Below are positions 26,291-35,503 of a DNA stretch of 64,000 bases, one piece after another (the first letter of the stretch is position 1; every line of letters begins with the position of its first letter). The position numbers and the translations under genes are program-made. The notes beneath the pieces are model-generated. The model had not been told where the DNA came from and did not search any database. It worked only from the letters and a program-made list of their open reading frames with translations. Source of the DNA: Streptomyces sp. NBC_01750 (GTDB lineage Bacteria; Actinomycetota; Actinomycetes; Streptomycetales; Streptomycetaceae); assembly GCF_035918095.1 (NCBI RefSeq), contig NZ_CP109137.1:2420001-2484000 (forward strand). The letters are read 5' to 3'.

Positions 26291-27709
26291 TCAGGCGCGC
26301 TCGGCGGCGAGTGCGCGGACCGCGTCCGCGAACGCCTCGCCTCGCTTGTTGTAGTTGGTGAACATGTCCATCGAGGCGCAGGCCGGGGCCAGCAGAACGG
26401 TGTCTCCCGGCCGGGCGAGTCGTGCTGCTTCCTGGACCGCCGCCGGCATCGCCCCAGTGTCTGTCCGGTCGAGGTCGACGACCGGGACCTCGGGGGCGTG
26501 TCGCGCGAGGGCTTCACGGATCAGGGCGCGGTCCGCGCCGATCAGTACGACGGCGCGCAGTCGCTTTGCCGACTTCTCGACGAGTTCGTCGAAGCTCGCG
26601 CCCTTGGCCAGACCGCCCGCGATCCACACGATCGGGTCGTAGGCGGCCAGGGACGCCTCGGCGGCATGCGTGTTGGTGGCCTTGGAGTCGTCGATGTACG
26701 CGACGCCGTCGACGTCCACGACATGCTCGATGCGGTGGGGGTCGGGGCGGAAGTTGCGCAGTCCGTCGCGTACGGCGGCGGGCGCGACGCCGAAGGCGCG
26801 GGCCAGCGCGGCAGCCGCGAGGGCGTTGGCGACGTTGTGCGGGGCCGGCGGATTGACGTCCGCCACCTCGGCGAGCTCCTGGGCCTGCTTCTGCCGGTTG
26901 TCGACGAAGGCGCGGTCCACCAAGAGGCCCTCGACGACCCCGAGTTGGGAGGGCCCGGGCGAACCGAGGGTGAATCCGACGGCCCGGCAGCCCTCCTCCA
27001 CGTCTGCCTCGCGCACCAGGTCCTCGGTCGCCCTGTCGGCGGCGTTGTAGACGCAGGCGACCGTGTTGCCTGCGTAGATACGGCCCTTGTCGGCGGCGTA
27101 GGCCTCCATGGAGCCGTGCCAGTCGAGGTGGTCGGGCGCCAGGTTGAGCACGGCGGCGGAGTGGGCGCGCAGCGAAGGCGCCCAGTGCAGCTGGTAGCTG
27201 GAGAGTTCGACGGCGAGTACGTCGTACGTCTCGTCGCCGAGGACCGCGTCCAGCAGCGAGACGCCGATGTTGCCGACGGCCGCCGTGCGCAGGCCCGCGG
27301 CCTCGAGGATCGAGGCGAGCATCCGAACCGTCGTGGTCTTGCCGTTGGTGCCGGTGACCGCGAGCCACGGCGCCGCCCCCGGCCCGCGCAGCCGCCAGGC
27401 CAGTTCGACGTCGCCCCAGATGTCGACGCCCGCCTCGGCGGCGGCCAGGAAGAGCGGCTTGTCCGGCTTCCAGCCGGGCGCGGTGACGATGAGCTCGGTG
27501 CCTGCGGGCAGCGTCGCGCCGTCGCCGAGGCGCACGGTGATTCCCTCGGCCTCCAGCTCGGCGGCCTGTGTACGTGAGCGCTCGTCGTCGCCGTCGTTGA
27601 CGACCGTGACGAGGGCGCCGAGGCCGTGCAGCACCCGGGCGGCCGGGATCCCGGAGACGCCGAGTCCCGCGACCGTCACCCGCTTGCCCTGCCAGTCCTG
27701 CGTGCTCAC
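26291..27709 (-). CDS. murD: UDP-MurNAc-L-alanine:D-glutamate ligase
   Basis: 472 aa from GTG 27709, whose GTGA overlaps the mraY stop. A Mur ligase with three domains: an N-terminal UDP-binding Rossmann-like domain (VTVAGLGVSGIPAARVL), a central ATPase (VTGTNGKTTTVRMLASIL) and a C-terminal domain with HRIEHVVDVDGVAYIDDSKATN, the MurD-specific motif. It adds D-Glu to the cytoplasmic precursor. There are 90 nt before ftsW, the widest gap in the mur block, but no terminator-like hairpin. Confidence 0.96.
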   Translation of the reverse strand: MSTQDWQGKRVTVAGLGVSGIPAARVLHGLGALVTVVNDGDDERSRTQAAELEAEGITVRLGDGATLPAGTELIVTAPGWKPDKPLFLAAAEAGVDIWGDVELAWRLRGPGAAPWLAVTGTNGKTTTVRMLASILEAAGLRTAAVGNIGVSLLDAVLGDETYDVLAVELSSYQLHWAPSLRAHSAAVLNLAPDHLDWHGSMEAYAADKGRIYAGNTVACVYNAADRATEDLVREADVEEGCRAVGFTLGSPGPSQLGVVEGLLVDRAFVDNRQKQAQELAEVADVNPPAPHNVANALAAAALARAFGVAPAAVRDGLRNFRPDPHRIEHVVDVDGVAYIDDSKATNTHAAEASLAAYDPIVWIAGGLAKGASFDELVEKSAKRLRAVVLIGADRALIREALARHAPEVPVVDLDRTDTGAMPAAVQEAARLARPGDTVLLAPACASMDMFTNYNKRGEAFADAVRALAAERA

Positions 27710-28776
27710 TTGTCGGCCGCCCAGCCCGCGTAGAAGAGCCCCAGTCCCACGATGACGCACATGCCCTGGATGATCCAGAAGCGGACCACGACAAGGACCT
27801 CGGACCACCCCTTGAGTTCGAAGTGGTGCTGGAGCGGCGCCATCCGGAAGACGCGCTTGCCGGTCATCTTGAAGGAGCCGACCTGAATGACCACGGACAT
27901 GGTGATCAGGACGAACAGTCCGCCGAGGAGGGCCAGCAGAAGCTCCGTACGGGAACAGATCGCCAGACCCGCCAGCGCTCCGCCGAGTGCGAGCGACCCT
28001 GTGTCGCCCATGAAGATCTTGGCCGGCGAGGTGTTCCACCACAGGAAGCCGAAGCAGGAGCCCATCAGGGCGGAGGCCACGACCGCGAGATCGAGTGGAT
28101 CGCGTACTTCGAAGCAGGCGTTGGGGTTGGTCAGCGTCACGGCGTTGGCGCAGGACTCCTGGAACTGCCAGAGCCCGATGAAGGTGTACGCGCCGAAGAC
28201 CATCACCGACGCGCCGGTGGCCAGACCGTCCAGACCGTCCGTCAGATTCACGCCGTTGGACATGGCGAGAATCATGAACAGCGCCCAGACAACGAAGATC
28301 ACCGGGCCGATCGACCAGCCGAAGTCCGTGATGAACGACAGCTTGGTGGATGCGGGGGTCTGGTGGCGACTGTCGGCGAACTGCAGTGACAGCACGGCGA
28401 AGGCGATGCCGACGATCAGCTGTCCGGCCATCTTCGCCTTGGCCCGCAGACCGAGCGAGCGCTGCTTGACGATCTTGATGTAATCGTCCAGGAAGCCGAC
28501 CAGGCCCATGCCCGCCATCAGGAAGAGCACCAGCACACCCGAGAACGTCGGGTCCTCGCCGGTGATCACCTTGGCGAGGGCGTACGCGATGAGCGTGGCC
28601 ATGATGAAGGAGATGCCGCCCATGGTGGGCGTGCCCTTCTTGCTGCCGTGGCTGCGCGGGCCGTCGTCCCGGATGAACTGCCCGTATCCCTTGCGGGCCA
28701 GGAGTTTGATCAGCAGCGGAGTACCGACCAGGGTCAGGAAGAGCCCGATGGCCCCCGCGAAGAGGATCTGCCTCAT
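27706..28776 (-). CDS. mraY: Phospho-MurNAc-pentapeptide transferase MraY
   Basis: 356 aa from ATG 28776, overlapping the murF stop as ATGA. About ten membrane helices carry the family motifs DDGPRSHGSKKGTPTMGG, GFLDDYIKI (catalytic Asp pair), NLTDGLDGLATG and the C-terminal PLQHHFELKGWSE with its His cluster. It transfers phospho-MurNAc-pentapeptide to undecaprenyl phosphate, giving lipid I. It is sandwiched, with 4-nt overlaps on both sides, between murF and murD. Confidence 0.97.
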   Translation of the reverse strand: MRQILFAGAIGLFLTLVGTPLLIKLLARKGYGQFIRDDGPRSHGSKKGTPTMGGISFIMATLIAYALAKVITGEDPTFSGVLVLFLMAGMGLVGFLDDYIKIVKQRSLGLRAKAKMAGQLIVGIAFAVLSLQFADSRHQTPASTKLSFITDFGWSIGPVIFVVWALFMILAMSNGVNLTDGLDGLATGASVMVFGAYTFIGLWQFQESCANAVTLTNPNACFEVRDPLDLAVVASALMGSCFGFLWWNTSPAKIFMGDTGSLALGGALAGLAICSRTELLLALLGGLFVLITMSVVIQVGSFKMTGKRVFRMAPLQHHFELKGWSEVLVVVRFWIIQGMCVIVGLGLFYAGWAADK

Positions 28777-30188
28777 CGGCCGGTGACCTCACCCTCGGTG
28801 GTGTTCTCGAGCAGTGCCTGGGCCACCCGCTCGAGCCCGACCGACCTGGAAGCCTTCACCAGCACGACGTCTCCCGGACGCAGCTCACTGCGCAACAGGT
28901 CGACCGCCGCCTGCGCGTCGGACACGTGCACCGACTCCTCACCCCACGAACCCTCGTTATATGCGCCCAGTTGCAGCCAGGACGCTTCCCTGCCCCCGAC
29001 TGCGACGAGCTTGCTGACGTTGAGCCGGACGACCAGCCGTCCGACAGCGTCGTGCTCGGCGAGCGCTTCGTCGCCGAGCTCGGCCATTTGGCCGAGCACC
29101 GCCCAGGTCCGCCGCCCCTGGCCCATGGCCGCGAGCGCACGCAGCGCCGCTCTCATGGACTCGGGGTTCGCGTTGTAGGCGTCATTGACGATCGTCACGC
29201 CGTCCGGACGCTCGGTGACCTCCATCCGCCAGCGGGAGAGGGTGCCCGCCTCGGAGAGCGCGCGGGCGATCTCATCGACGGACATGCCCAGCTCATGGGC
29301 GACGGCGGCCGCGGCGAGCGCGTTCGACACGTGGTGCTCACCGTACAGCCGCATGGTCACGTCGCTGCACCCGGAGGGTGTGTGGAGCCTGAAAGCGGGC
29401 TGTCCGTTGTCTGTGAGCCGGACATTCTCGGCACGTACGTCGGCGTCCTCGGCCTCTCCGAACAGGACCACACGGGCCTTGGTACGGGAGGCCATGGCGC
29501 GTACGAGACGGTCGTCGGCGTTGAGTACGGCGATGCCCCCCGCTGCCGCCGGGGGAAGGCATTCGATGATCTCCCCCTTGGCCTCGGCGATCTGCTCGCG
29601 GCCGCCGAACTCGCCGATGTGGGCGGTGCCGACGTTCAGTACGAGACCGACCTTCGGCGGGACCAGACTGGTGAGGTAGCGGATGTCGCCGATATAGCGG
29701 GCGCCCATTTCGAGGACGAGGTGCTCGGTGTCCTCGCCGGCTCGCAGCGCGGTCAGCGGCAGGCCGATCTCGTTGTTGAGATTGCCTGCCGGGTAGACGG
29801 TGGGGCCTTTGCGCTCGAGGAGTTGGGCGATGAGGTCCTTGGTGCTGGTCTTGCCGGCCGAGCCGGTGAGCGCGACCGTGGTGGTGCCGAGGCGTTCGAC
29901 GACGGTGCGCGCGAGGGCGCCGAGCGCGGCGGTGACGTCCGGCACGACGATCGCGGGTACCCCGACGGGGCGGGTCGCCAGCACGGCCACCGCACCCGCC
30001 GCCACGGCGCTCCGGGCGTAGTCGTGGCCGTCGACGTGCTCGCCGGCGAAGGCGGCGAAGAGACTGCCGGGCTGGACCGCGCGGGAGTCGATCACGACGG
30101 GACCGCTGATCCGTGTGGCCGGATCCGGTATGTCGTGCGACTGCCCGCCGACGATTTCGGCGATCTCGGCGAGAGAGAGGGCGATCAC
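28773..30188 (-). CDS. murF: UDP-MurNAc-tripeptide:D-alanyl-D-alanine ligase
   Basis: 471 aa from GTG 30188, with AGGGG upstream overlapping the end of murE, whose stop is 4 nt away. Mur ligase architecture: N-terminal domain IALSLAEIAEIVGG with SRAVQPGSLFAAFAGE, an ATPase loop TGSAGKTSTKDLIAQ, and NDAYNANPESMRAALRAL, the MurF-type C-terminal signature. It completes the cytoplasmic pentapeptide with D-Ala-D-Ala. Its stop overlaps the mraY start. Confidence 0.96.
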   Translation of the reverse strand: MIALSLAEIAEIVGGQSHDIPDPATRISGPVVIDSRAVQPGSLFAAFAGEHVDGHDYARSAVAAGAVAVLATRPVGVPAIVVPDVTAALGALARTVVERLGTTTVALTGSAGKTSTKDLIAQLLERKGPTVYPAGNLNNEIGLPLTALRAGEDTEHLVLEMGARYIGDIRYLTSLVPPKVGLVLNVGTAHIGEFGGREQIAEAKGEIIECLPPAAAGGIAVLNADDRLVRAMASRTKARVVLFGEAEDADVRAENVRLTDNGQPAFRLHTPSGCSDVTMRLYGEHHVSNALAAAAVAHELGMSVDEIARALSEAGTLSRWRMEVTERPDGVTIVNDAYNANPESMRAALRALAAMGQGRRTWAVLGQMAELGDEALAEHDAVGRLVVRLNVSKLVAVGGREASWLQLGAYNEGSWGEESVHVSDAQAAVDLLRSELRPGDVVLVKASRSVGLERVAQALLENTTEGEVTGR

Positions 30189-30192
30189 TTGG

Positions 30193-31860
30193 TCACCCCT
30201 GACTGTTCTGGATAGCTGCGCGAAGTACCTGACGGTCGTCGAAGGGGCGGACCACTCCGGCGATGTCCTGGCCCTGCTCATGGCCCTTGCCGGCGATCAG
30301 CACGGTGTCACCGGGCTGCGCGCGGGCCACGGCCGCGGCGATGGCCGCGGCCCGGTCGGCCTCGACCAGGACATCGCCACGCTCGTGGATCGGCACCTCG
30401 GCGGCGCCCGCGAGCATGGCGGCGAGGATCGAGAGCGGGTCCTCGGACCGGGGGTTGTCGGAGGTCAGTACGGCGGTGTCGGCGAGTCGTGCGGCGGCGG
30501 CGCCCATCGGGCCGCGCTTGGTCTGGTCGCGGTCGCCGCCGCAGCCGAGCACGATATGCACCTTGCCCTCGGTGACCTTGCGCAGGGACCGCAGGACCGA
30601 TTCGACGGCGTCCGTCTTGTGGGCGTAGTCGACGACGGCGAGGTACGGCTGGCCCACGTCGACGCGCTCGAGGCGGCCCGGCACGCCGGGGACTGCGGCA
30701 ATGCCGTCGGCGGCGGTCTGCGGATCGAGGCCGGCCACGGCGAGGGTGACGATCGCCGCCAGGGTGTTGGCAACGTTGAACGGTCCGGGCAGCGGGGCCT
30801 CGGCGCGTACGCGCTCGCCCCGGGGACCGACCGCGGTGAAAATCGAGCCGACTGCGCTGATTTCGACGTTCTCGGCCCGCCAGTCGGAGTCCGGGTGGCC
30901 CTCGGCGGAGAAGGTGGTGACCGGGACGGATGCCTCCTTGAGCAGCCTGCGGCCGTACTCGTCATCGAAGTTGACGACCGCGAGCCGGCTCCGCTTCGGC
31001 GTGAAGAGCTGCGCCTTCGCCTGGAAGTAGTCCTCCATGTCGGAGTGGAATTCCATGTGCTCGGGGCTGAGGTTGTTGAAGACTGCGACGTCGAAGACGC
31101 AGCCGTCGACCCGGCCGAGCACGAGGGCGTGGCTGGAGACCTCCATGGCGACCGAATCGACGCCGCGCTCACGCATGACGGCGAACAGGGCCTGGAGGTC
31201 GGTGGCTTCGGGGGTGGTGCGCTCGGACTTGATGCGCTCCTCGCCGATGCGCATCTCGACCGTGCCGATCAGACCGGTCGAGCGGCCCGCCGCCTTGAGC
31301 CCGCCCTCCACGAGGTACGCCGTGGTGGTCTTGCCGGAGGTTCCGGTGATGCCGATCTGGAGCAGGTCCTCGCCGGGATGTCCGTAGATCTCGGCGGCGA
31401 GCTCGCCCATGCGGCCTCGCGGGTTCTCGGTGACCAGGACCGGCAGACCGGTCCCGGCGGCGCGTTCGGCGCCGGTCGGGTCGGTGAGGATCGCGGCCGC
31501 TCCGAGGTCCGCGGCCTGCGCCACGAAGTCGGCCCCGTGAAGGCGGGCGCCGGGCAGGGCGGCGTACACGTCACCGGGGCGTACCGCCCGTGAGTCGTGG
31601 GTGATGCCGGTGACGCCAGCGGTGCCGGGGCTCTGCACACCCAGCCGGGCGGCCAGCTCCCCCAGGGGTGTCGGGCGGGGCCGGTCCGGTCGGGGCGCTC
31701 CCGGGTGTTTCGCGGGGGCGTCCGGCTCGGTGGTTCGGTACTGATCAGCGTGTGACACGGCGGTGAGCGTACCGGGCGCACCCGGCCCGGGGCGAAGTGA
31801 GGGGGCTGCGGCGGCGCGGTTCTCCGGCAGGTTCCCGGAATCGGAGGTGATGCTTGTCAC
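30193..31860 (-). CDS. murE: UDP-MurNAc-dipeptide:diaminopimelate ligase
   Basis: 555 aa from GTG 31860, with GGAGG 8 nt upstream; a later GTG at 31758 has no ribosome-binding site. The poorly conserved N-terminus (1-65) is Pro/Arg-rich. The Mur ligase core follows, with the ATP loop GITGTSGKTTTAYLVEGG, a carbamylated-Lys region, and DNPRSEDP, the motif selecting diaminopimelate (LL-DAP is expected in Streptomyces). The ribosome-binding site and start belong to a 43-bp tandem duplication shared with the end of ftsI. Confidence 0.95.
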   Translation of the reverse strand: MTSITSDSGNLPENRAAAAPSLRPGPGAPGTLTAVSHADQYRTTEPDAPAKHPGAPRPDRPRPTPLGELAARLGVQSPGTAGVTGITHDSRAVRPGDVYAALPGARLHGADFVAQAADLGAAAILTDPTGAERAAGTGLPVLVTENPRGRMGELAAEIYGHPGEDLLQIGITGTSGKTTTAYLVEGGLKAAGRSTGLIGTVEMRIGEERIKSERTTPEATDLQALFAVMRERGVDSVAMEVSSHALVLGRVDGCVFDVAVFNNLSPEHMEFHSDMEDYFQAKAQLFTPKRSRLAVVNFDDEYGRRLLKEASVPVTTFSAEGHPDSDWRAENVEISAVGSIFTAVGPRGERVRAEAPLPGPFNVANTLAAIVTLAVAGLDPQTAADGIAAVPGVPGRLERVDVGQPYLAVVDYAHKTDAVESVLRSLRKVTEGKVHIVLGCGGDRDQTKRGPMGAAAARLADTAVLTSDNPRSEDPLSILAAMLAGAAEVPIHERGDVLVEADRAAAIAAAVARAQPGDTVLIAGKGHEQGQDIAGVVRPFDDRQVLRAAIQNSQG

Positions 31861-31938
31861 TGGTGGTTCCTCCGGGTCACTCGCCGGGTTCGAAGGTTGT
31901 CACTGGTGGTTCCTCCGGTCACTCGCCGGGTTCGAAGG
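31854..31938 (-). repeat. 43-bp tandem duplication at the ftsI/murE junction
   Basis: Copy 1 is 31854-31896 (43 nt) and copy 2 is 31897-31938 (42 nt); they differ only by one G in a GGG/GG run. Each copy contains the last eight codons of ftsI, its stop, the GGAGG ribosome-binding site and the GTGACAA start of murE. The duplication is exactly head-to-tail. Confidence 0.95.
31877..31903 (-). CDS. Duplication-born mini-ORF between ftsI and murE
   Basis: GTG at 31903 has its own GGAGGA 8 nt upstream and is followed by codons for TTFEPGE and a TGA, so ribosomes can in principle make the octapeptide MTTFEPGE. Its sequence is the murE start fused to the FtsI C-terminus as a by-product of the tandem duplication. 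It may affect coupling of murE translation; no evidence that the peptide is functional. Confidence 0.35.
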   Translation of the reverse strand: MTTFEPGE

Positions 31939-33853
31939 TGACGGGCAGCCGGGCGGGATCGTTGCCGGTCGGTGCGACCTGGAGGGTCTTGAGGGCGAAT
32001 TCCATGACCTTCCGGTAGATCGGCCCGCAGATCTGGCCGCCGAAGTAGCTGCCCTTGGTGGGGTTCTGGATGGCGCAGTAAACAGTGATCCGCGGTTTGT
32101 CGGCGGGCGCGAAGCCGGCGAAGGAGGCGGTGTAGCCCTTGTAGCGGCCCAGTTCCGGGTCGACACGGTTGGCGGTTCCGGTCTTGCCTGCGACGCGGTA
32201 GCCGGGGATACGGCCCTTGGCGCCGGTGCCCTCCTCGTCACCGACGACCGACTCCAGCATGGTGGCCAGCGTCCTGGCGGTCGGCTCGCTGACCACACGG
32301 GTCTTCTTGGGGGCGGGGGCCGGGGTGAAGCGCCCGTCGGGCCCCTTGGTGCCGCGGATCAGGGTGGGCTCGATGCGTACGCCGCCGTTGGCGATCGTCG
32401 AGTAGACGGAGGCCGCCTGCATGGCGTTGAGCGAGAGGCCCTGGCCGAAGGGGATCGTGTACTGCTGCGAGGTGGACCACTTCTGCGGCTTGGCGAGGAT
32501 GCCGGGCGTCTCGCCCGGGTAGCCGATCCCGCTCGGGCTGCCCAGACCGAATTTCCGCAGATAGGAGTACAGCACCCGATTCGCCGCCGCCTGAGTCCCG
32601 CCGAGCTGGCCGGTCGCGAGGATCGTGCCGATATTGCTGGACTTGGCGAGCACGCCGTTGAGCGTCAGGTGCCAGGTGGGGTGGTCGATGTCGTCCTTGA
32701 AGAGCCGGTCGCCGCGGTGCAGCCGGTTGGGCACAACGACATGCGTTCCGGGGGTGGCGGCCTTCTCCTCGAGGACGGCGGCCATCGACATCACCTTGGC
32801 GGTGGAGCCGGGTTCGTACGCGTCCTGGAGCGCGGCGTTGCCCATGGCCGCCGAGTTGGCCTGGGAGAGATCATTGGGGTCGAAGCCAGGCGCGTTGGCC
32901 ATGGCGAGGACCTCGCCGGTCTGGGTGTTCTGCACTATCACGTAGCCGCGGTCGGCCTTCGACTTCTTCACCTGGTCGGCGATGGCCTGCTGGGCGGCCC
33001 ACTGGATGTCGCGGTCGATGGTCAGCTCGATGTCGGAGCCGGGGACGGCGGGGACCTCGCGGGAGCCCGCGGTGGGGACCCGCCGGCCGCCGGACTGGGC
33101 GTAGGTGATCTGTCCGTCCTGACCGGCGAGGACCTTGTCGAGCATCGACTCGACGCCGCCGCCTCCCTTGCCGTCACCGGTGACATAGCCCAGTATCCCG
33201 GCGGCGAGATCGCCGTTCGGGTAGACGCGCCTACTGCTCGGCTCCTGGAAGACGCCGCTCAGCACATTGGCGCCGGGGCCTCCCTCGGCCTCGTCGGCCC
33301 TGGCCTTCTCGGCGAAGACGCCCTTGAGGTCCTTGATCTGGTTCCAGACCTGAGGGGTCTGGCGGCGTGCCAGCACGGTGTACCGGGATTTGGGCGTCCT
33401 GAGCTTCTTCGCCAGCTCGTTGACGTCCTTGCCGAGGATCGGGGCGAGCAGCGCGGCCGCCTGTTCCGGAGCGTTGGGAGCCTTGCTCTCCTCGGGCGTG
33501 AACAGCTTCGGGTCGGCGGTGATGTCGTACGCGTCGACGCTGGTGGCCAGGGCGATTCCGGCCCGGTCGGTGATCTCGCCGCGCTCCGCCGTCAGCTTGT
33601 GGCTGAGGTAGCGATTCTTCTCCGCCTTGGCGGCGTACGCGCCGGCGTCGACGGCCTGCACCTGGAGCAGCCGGACGACGAAGGCCAGCATGACGAGCGT
33701 CAGGCCGAGGCTGACCAGCCGCAGCCGGGGGCGGGGGCTGCCGAGCCGGATCGGGCGGGCCGCCGGGCGCGGCCGCCGACGGACCGCAGGACGTGCGGAC
33801 GGCCGCCGTGCGGGGCCCGGGACGCGGCGGCGCGGTGGTTCCTTGAGGGGCAC
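31919..33853 (-). CDS. ftsI: Septal class B penicillin-binding protein FtsI (PBP3)
   Basis: 644 aa from GTG 33853, with AGGTGA overlapping the ftsL stop; an in-frame ATG at 33916 would overlap ftsL. A basic N-terminus, a single membrane anchor (about 47-66, LVSLGLTLVMLAFVVRLLQV), a PBP dimerisation domain and a transpeptidase domain follow. Active-site motifs are STAK (Ser at about 350), SSN in LAKSSNIGT and KTG in AGKTGTAN. It cross-links septal peptidoglycan with FtsW as polymerase partner. Its 3' end lies in the tandem duplication. Confidence 0.96.
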   Translation of the reverse strand: MPLKEPPRRRVPGPARRPSARPAVRRRPRPAARPIRLGSPRPRLRLVSLGLTLVMLAFVVRLLQVQAVDAGAYAAKAEKNRYLSHKLTAERGEITDRAGIALATSVDAYDITADPKLFTPEESKAPNAPEQAAALLAPILGKDVNELAKKLRTPKSRYTVLARRQTPQVWNQIKDLKGVFAEKARADEAEGGPGANVLSGVFQEPSSRRVYPNGDLAAGILGYVTGDGKGGGGVESMLDKVLAGQDGQITYAQSGGRRVPTAGSREVPAVPGSDIELTIDRDIQWAAQQAIADQVKKSKADRGYVIVQNTQTGEVLAMANAPGFDPNDLSQANSAAMGNAALQDAYEPGSTAKVMSMAAVLEEKAATPGTHVVVPNRLHRGDRLFKDDIDHPTWHLTLNGVLAKSSNIGTILATGQLGGTQAAANRVLYSYLRKFGLGSPSGIGYPGETPGILAKPQKWSTSQQYTIPFGQGLSLNAMQAASVYSTIANGGVRIEPTLIRGTKGPDGRFTPAPAPKKTRVVSEPTARTLATMLESVVGDEEGTGAKGRIPGYRVAGKTGTANRVDPELGRYKGYTASFAGFAPADKPRITVYCAIQNPTKGSYFGGQICGPIYRKVMEFALKTLQVAPTGNDPARLPVTFEPGE

Positions 33854-33857
33854 TGCG

Positions 33858-34553
33858 TCACCTGCCGGGGGTCGTCGGGGGCGGCTTCGCGGGTTCCTGC
33901 GACGGCTTGGCCGCATTGGCGGGCGGGGGCTTGGCGGGCGCGGGGGGCGCGGGCTTGGCGGGCGGGGCGGGCGCCGGCTTGGCGGGCGGGGCGGGCGCGG
34001 GGGTCCGAGGCGCGGGCGGGGCTGCGGGCGCGGACTGCTGTGCCTGCCCGGTGGGCGGGGCGGATGCGGAGGGGTGCGCGGCGGGAGCCCGGTCCGGGCG
34101 GGAGGCGGACGGCGCCGGGGATGCCGGGAGCGTCGGCGCCACCGGTTGCTGGATCTCCATGGGAGACGGTTCCGGGCGGGGCTGCCCCTTGGCCTCGCGG
34201 GGCACTCCGCGGACCGTGCCGTCCGGGTCCAGGAAAGCGGGACTGCCTCCGGGCACCATGCCGAGCTCGCGGGCCCGGCGCTCGAGCGCGTCCGGGGCGG
34301 AACGGTTGTCCACGTCCCGCTGCAGCGCCTGTTCCTCGTCGGTGAGCTCGGTGGTCTGCTTCTTGAGCTCGCTCAGCCTGAACGAGCCCTCGTTGAGGGC
34401 GGAGTTCAGCAGGAGCAGCGTGATCAGCCCGCCGCTGAGGAGGAGCACGACCAGCAGGACGAAGGGGGTGCGGGCGGCGGTGCTCGGCCCCGACGGCATC
34501 AGCCGCGCGAGCCGCGCCGCCCGCCCCTTCAGCTGCTTGGCCGCTGCGCTCAC
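33858..34553 (-). CDS. ftsL: FtsL-like divisome membrane protein with Pro/Ala-rich tail
   Basis: 231 aa from GTG 34553, overlapping the rsmH stop as GTGA. A cytoplasmic basic N-terminus and one membrane helix (about 30-50, [19 protein letters not shown]) are followed by a short leucine-zipper coiled coil (about 58-100, [20 protein letters not shown]). A long extracellular Pro/Ala/Lys tail (about 120-231) with repeated PAPPAKPA units completes it. The position between rsmH and ftsI identifies it as FtsL, which bridges FtsQ and FtsW-FtsI. The extended tail is far longer than in most bacteria and may interact with the wall (inference). Confidence 0.88.
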   Translation of the reverse strand: MSAAAKQLKGRAARLARLMPSGPSTAARTPFVLLVVLLLSGGLITLLLLNSALNEGSFRLSELKKQTTELTDEEQALQRDVDNRSAPDALERRARELGMVPGGSPAFLDPDGTVRGVPREAKGQPRPEPSPMEIQQPVAPTLPASPAPSASRPDRAPAAHPSASAPPTGQAQQSAPAAPPAPRTPAPAPPAKPAPAPPAKPAPPAPAKPPPANAAKPSQEPAKPPPTTPGR

Positions 34554-35503
34554 ACGTCCTCCCGGATGCGCTGCGCTCCCCTGAACCGCGCGGGTGCCGC
34601 TCGGCGGTTCTCGGCGACCTCTTCCTCCGTCGGGAGTTCCGCGCCGCGGGTCAGCAGCTTCAGCCGTGGCTGGTACTGCTCGGGTACGACGGGCAGTCCG
34701 GGCGGCGCGGTGTTGGCCGCGCCGGCCGCGAAAACGTGCTTGACCAGCCGGTCCTCGAGCGAGTGGTACGAGAGCACGGCGATCCGGCCGCCGACCGCGA
34801 GCGCTTGAACGGCGGCCGGGACGGCCCGCTCCAGAACGGCCAGTTCGCCGTTGACCTCGATACGCAGCGCCTGGAACGTGCGCTTGGCCGGGTTGCCACC
34901 GGTGCGCTTGGCTGCCTGCGGCAGCGCGTCGCGGATCAGCTCGACGAGCCGGGCGCTGTTGGAGAAAGGCTCCTTCTCCCGTTCCCGTACGACCGCGGAC
35001 ACGATCCGCTTGGCCTGCTTCTCCTCGCCGTACGCGCGCAGGATCCGCACCAGCTCGCCCGGCGGGTAGGTGTTGAGGACCTCGGCGGCGCTCATGCCGG
35101 TCGTCTGGTCCATGCGCATATCGAGGGGGGCGTCCTGGGCGTACGCGAATCCGCGGTCCGCCTCGTCGAGCTGCATGGAGGAGACGCCGAGGTCGAAGAG
35201 AATGCCCTGGACCTTCGGGATCTTCAGGCGCTCAAGGACGTCGGGCAGCTCGTCGTAGACGGCGTGCACCAGGGTGGCCCGGTCGCCGAACGGCGCGAGC
35301 CGCTCGGCCGACAGCCGCAGCGCCTCCGTGTCGCGGTCGAGCGCGACGAGCTGTACCTCGGGGAACTGCGTGAGCAGGGCCTCGCTGTGTCCGCCGAGGC
35401 CGAGGGTGCAGTCGACGACGACCGCGCCCGGCCGGTCCAGCGCCGGGGCCAACAGGTCCAGGCACCGCTGGAGCATCACCGGGACGTGTCGGGTCTGGCT
35501 CAT
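34550..35503 (-). CDS. rsmH: 16S rRNA (cytosine-1402-N4)-methyltransferase RsmH
   Basis: 317 aa from ATG 35503. SAM-dependent methyltransferase of the MraW family: [13 protein letters not shown], then [17 protein letters not shown] (SAM loop), [20 protein letters not shown], and [15 protein letters not shown] and [11 protein letters not shown], all diagnostic. It modifies the decoding site of 16S rRNA. It is the first gene of the dcw cluster here; mraZ, which usually precedes it in other bacteria, is absent, as known for Streptomyces. Confidence 0.96.
   Translation of the reverse strand: MSQTRHVPVMLQRCLDLLAPALDRPGAVVVDCTLGLGGHSEALLTQFPEVQLVALDRDTEALRLSAERLAPFGDRATLVHAVYDELPDVLERLKIPKVQGILFDLGVSSMQLDEADRGFAYAQDAPLDMRMDQTTGMSAAEVLNTYPPGELVRILRAYGEEKQAKRIVSAVVREREKEPFSNSARLVELIRDALPQAAKRTGGNPAKRTFQALRIEVNGELAVLERAVPAAVQALAVGGRIAVLSYHSLEDRLVKHVFAAGAANTAPPGLPVVPEQYQPRLKLLTRGAELPTEEEVAENRRAAPARFRGAQRIREDV

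Noticed and set aside
26291..28792. An apparent 833-codon protein fusing MraY and MurD regions
   Set aside because: The first part is mraY read in the wrong frame; the true mraY frame and the GTG of murD at 27709 explain the region.
31763..34345. 860-codon plus-strand frame opposite ftsI/ftsL
   Set aside because: Complement of genes with SxxK, SxN and KTG motifs; it runs through the tandem duplication without any functional feature.
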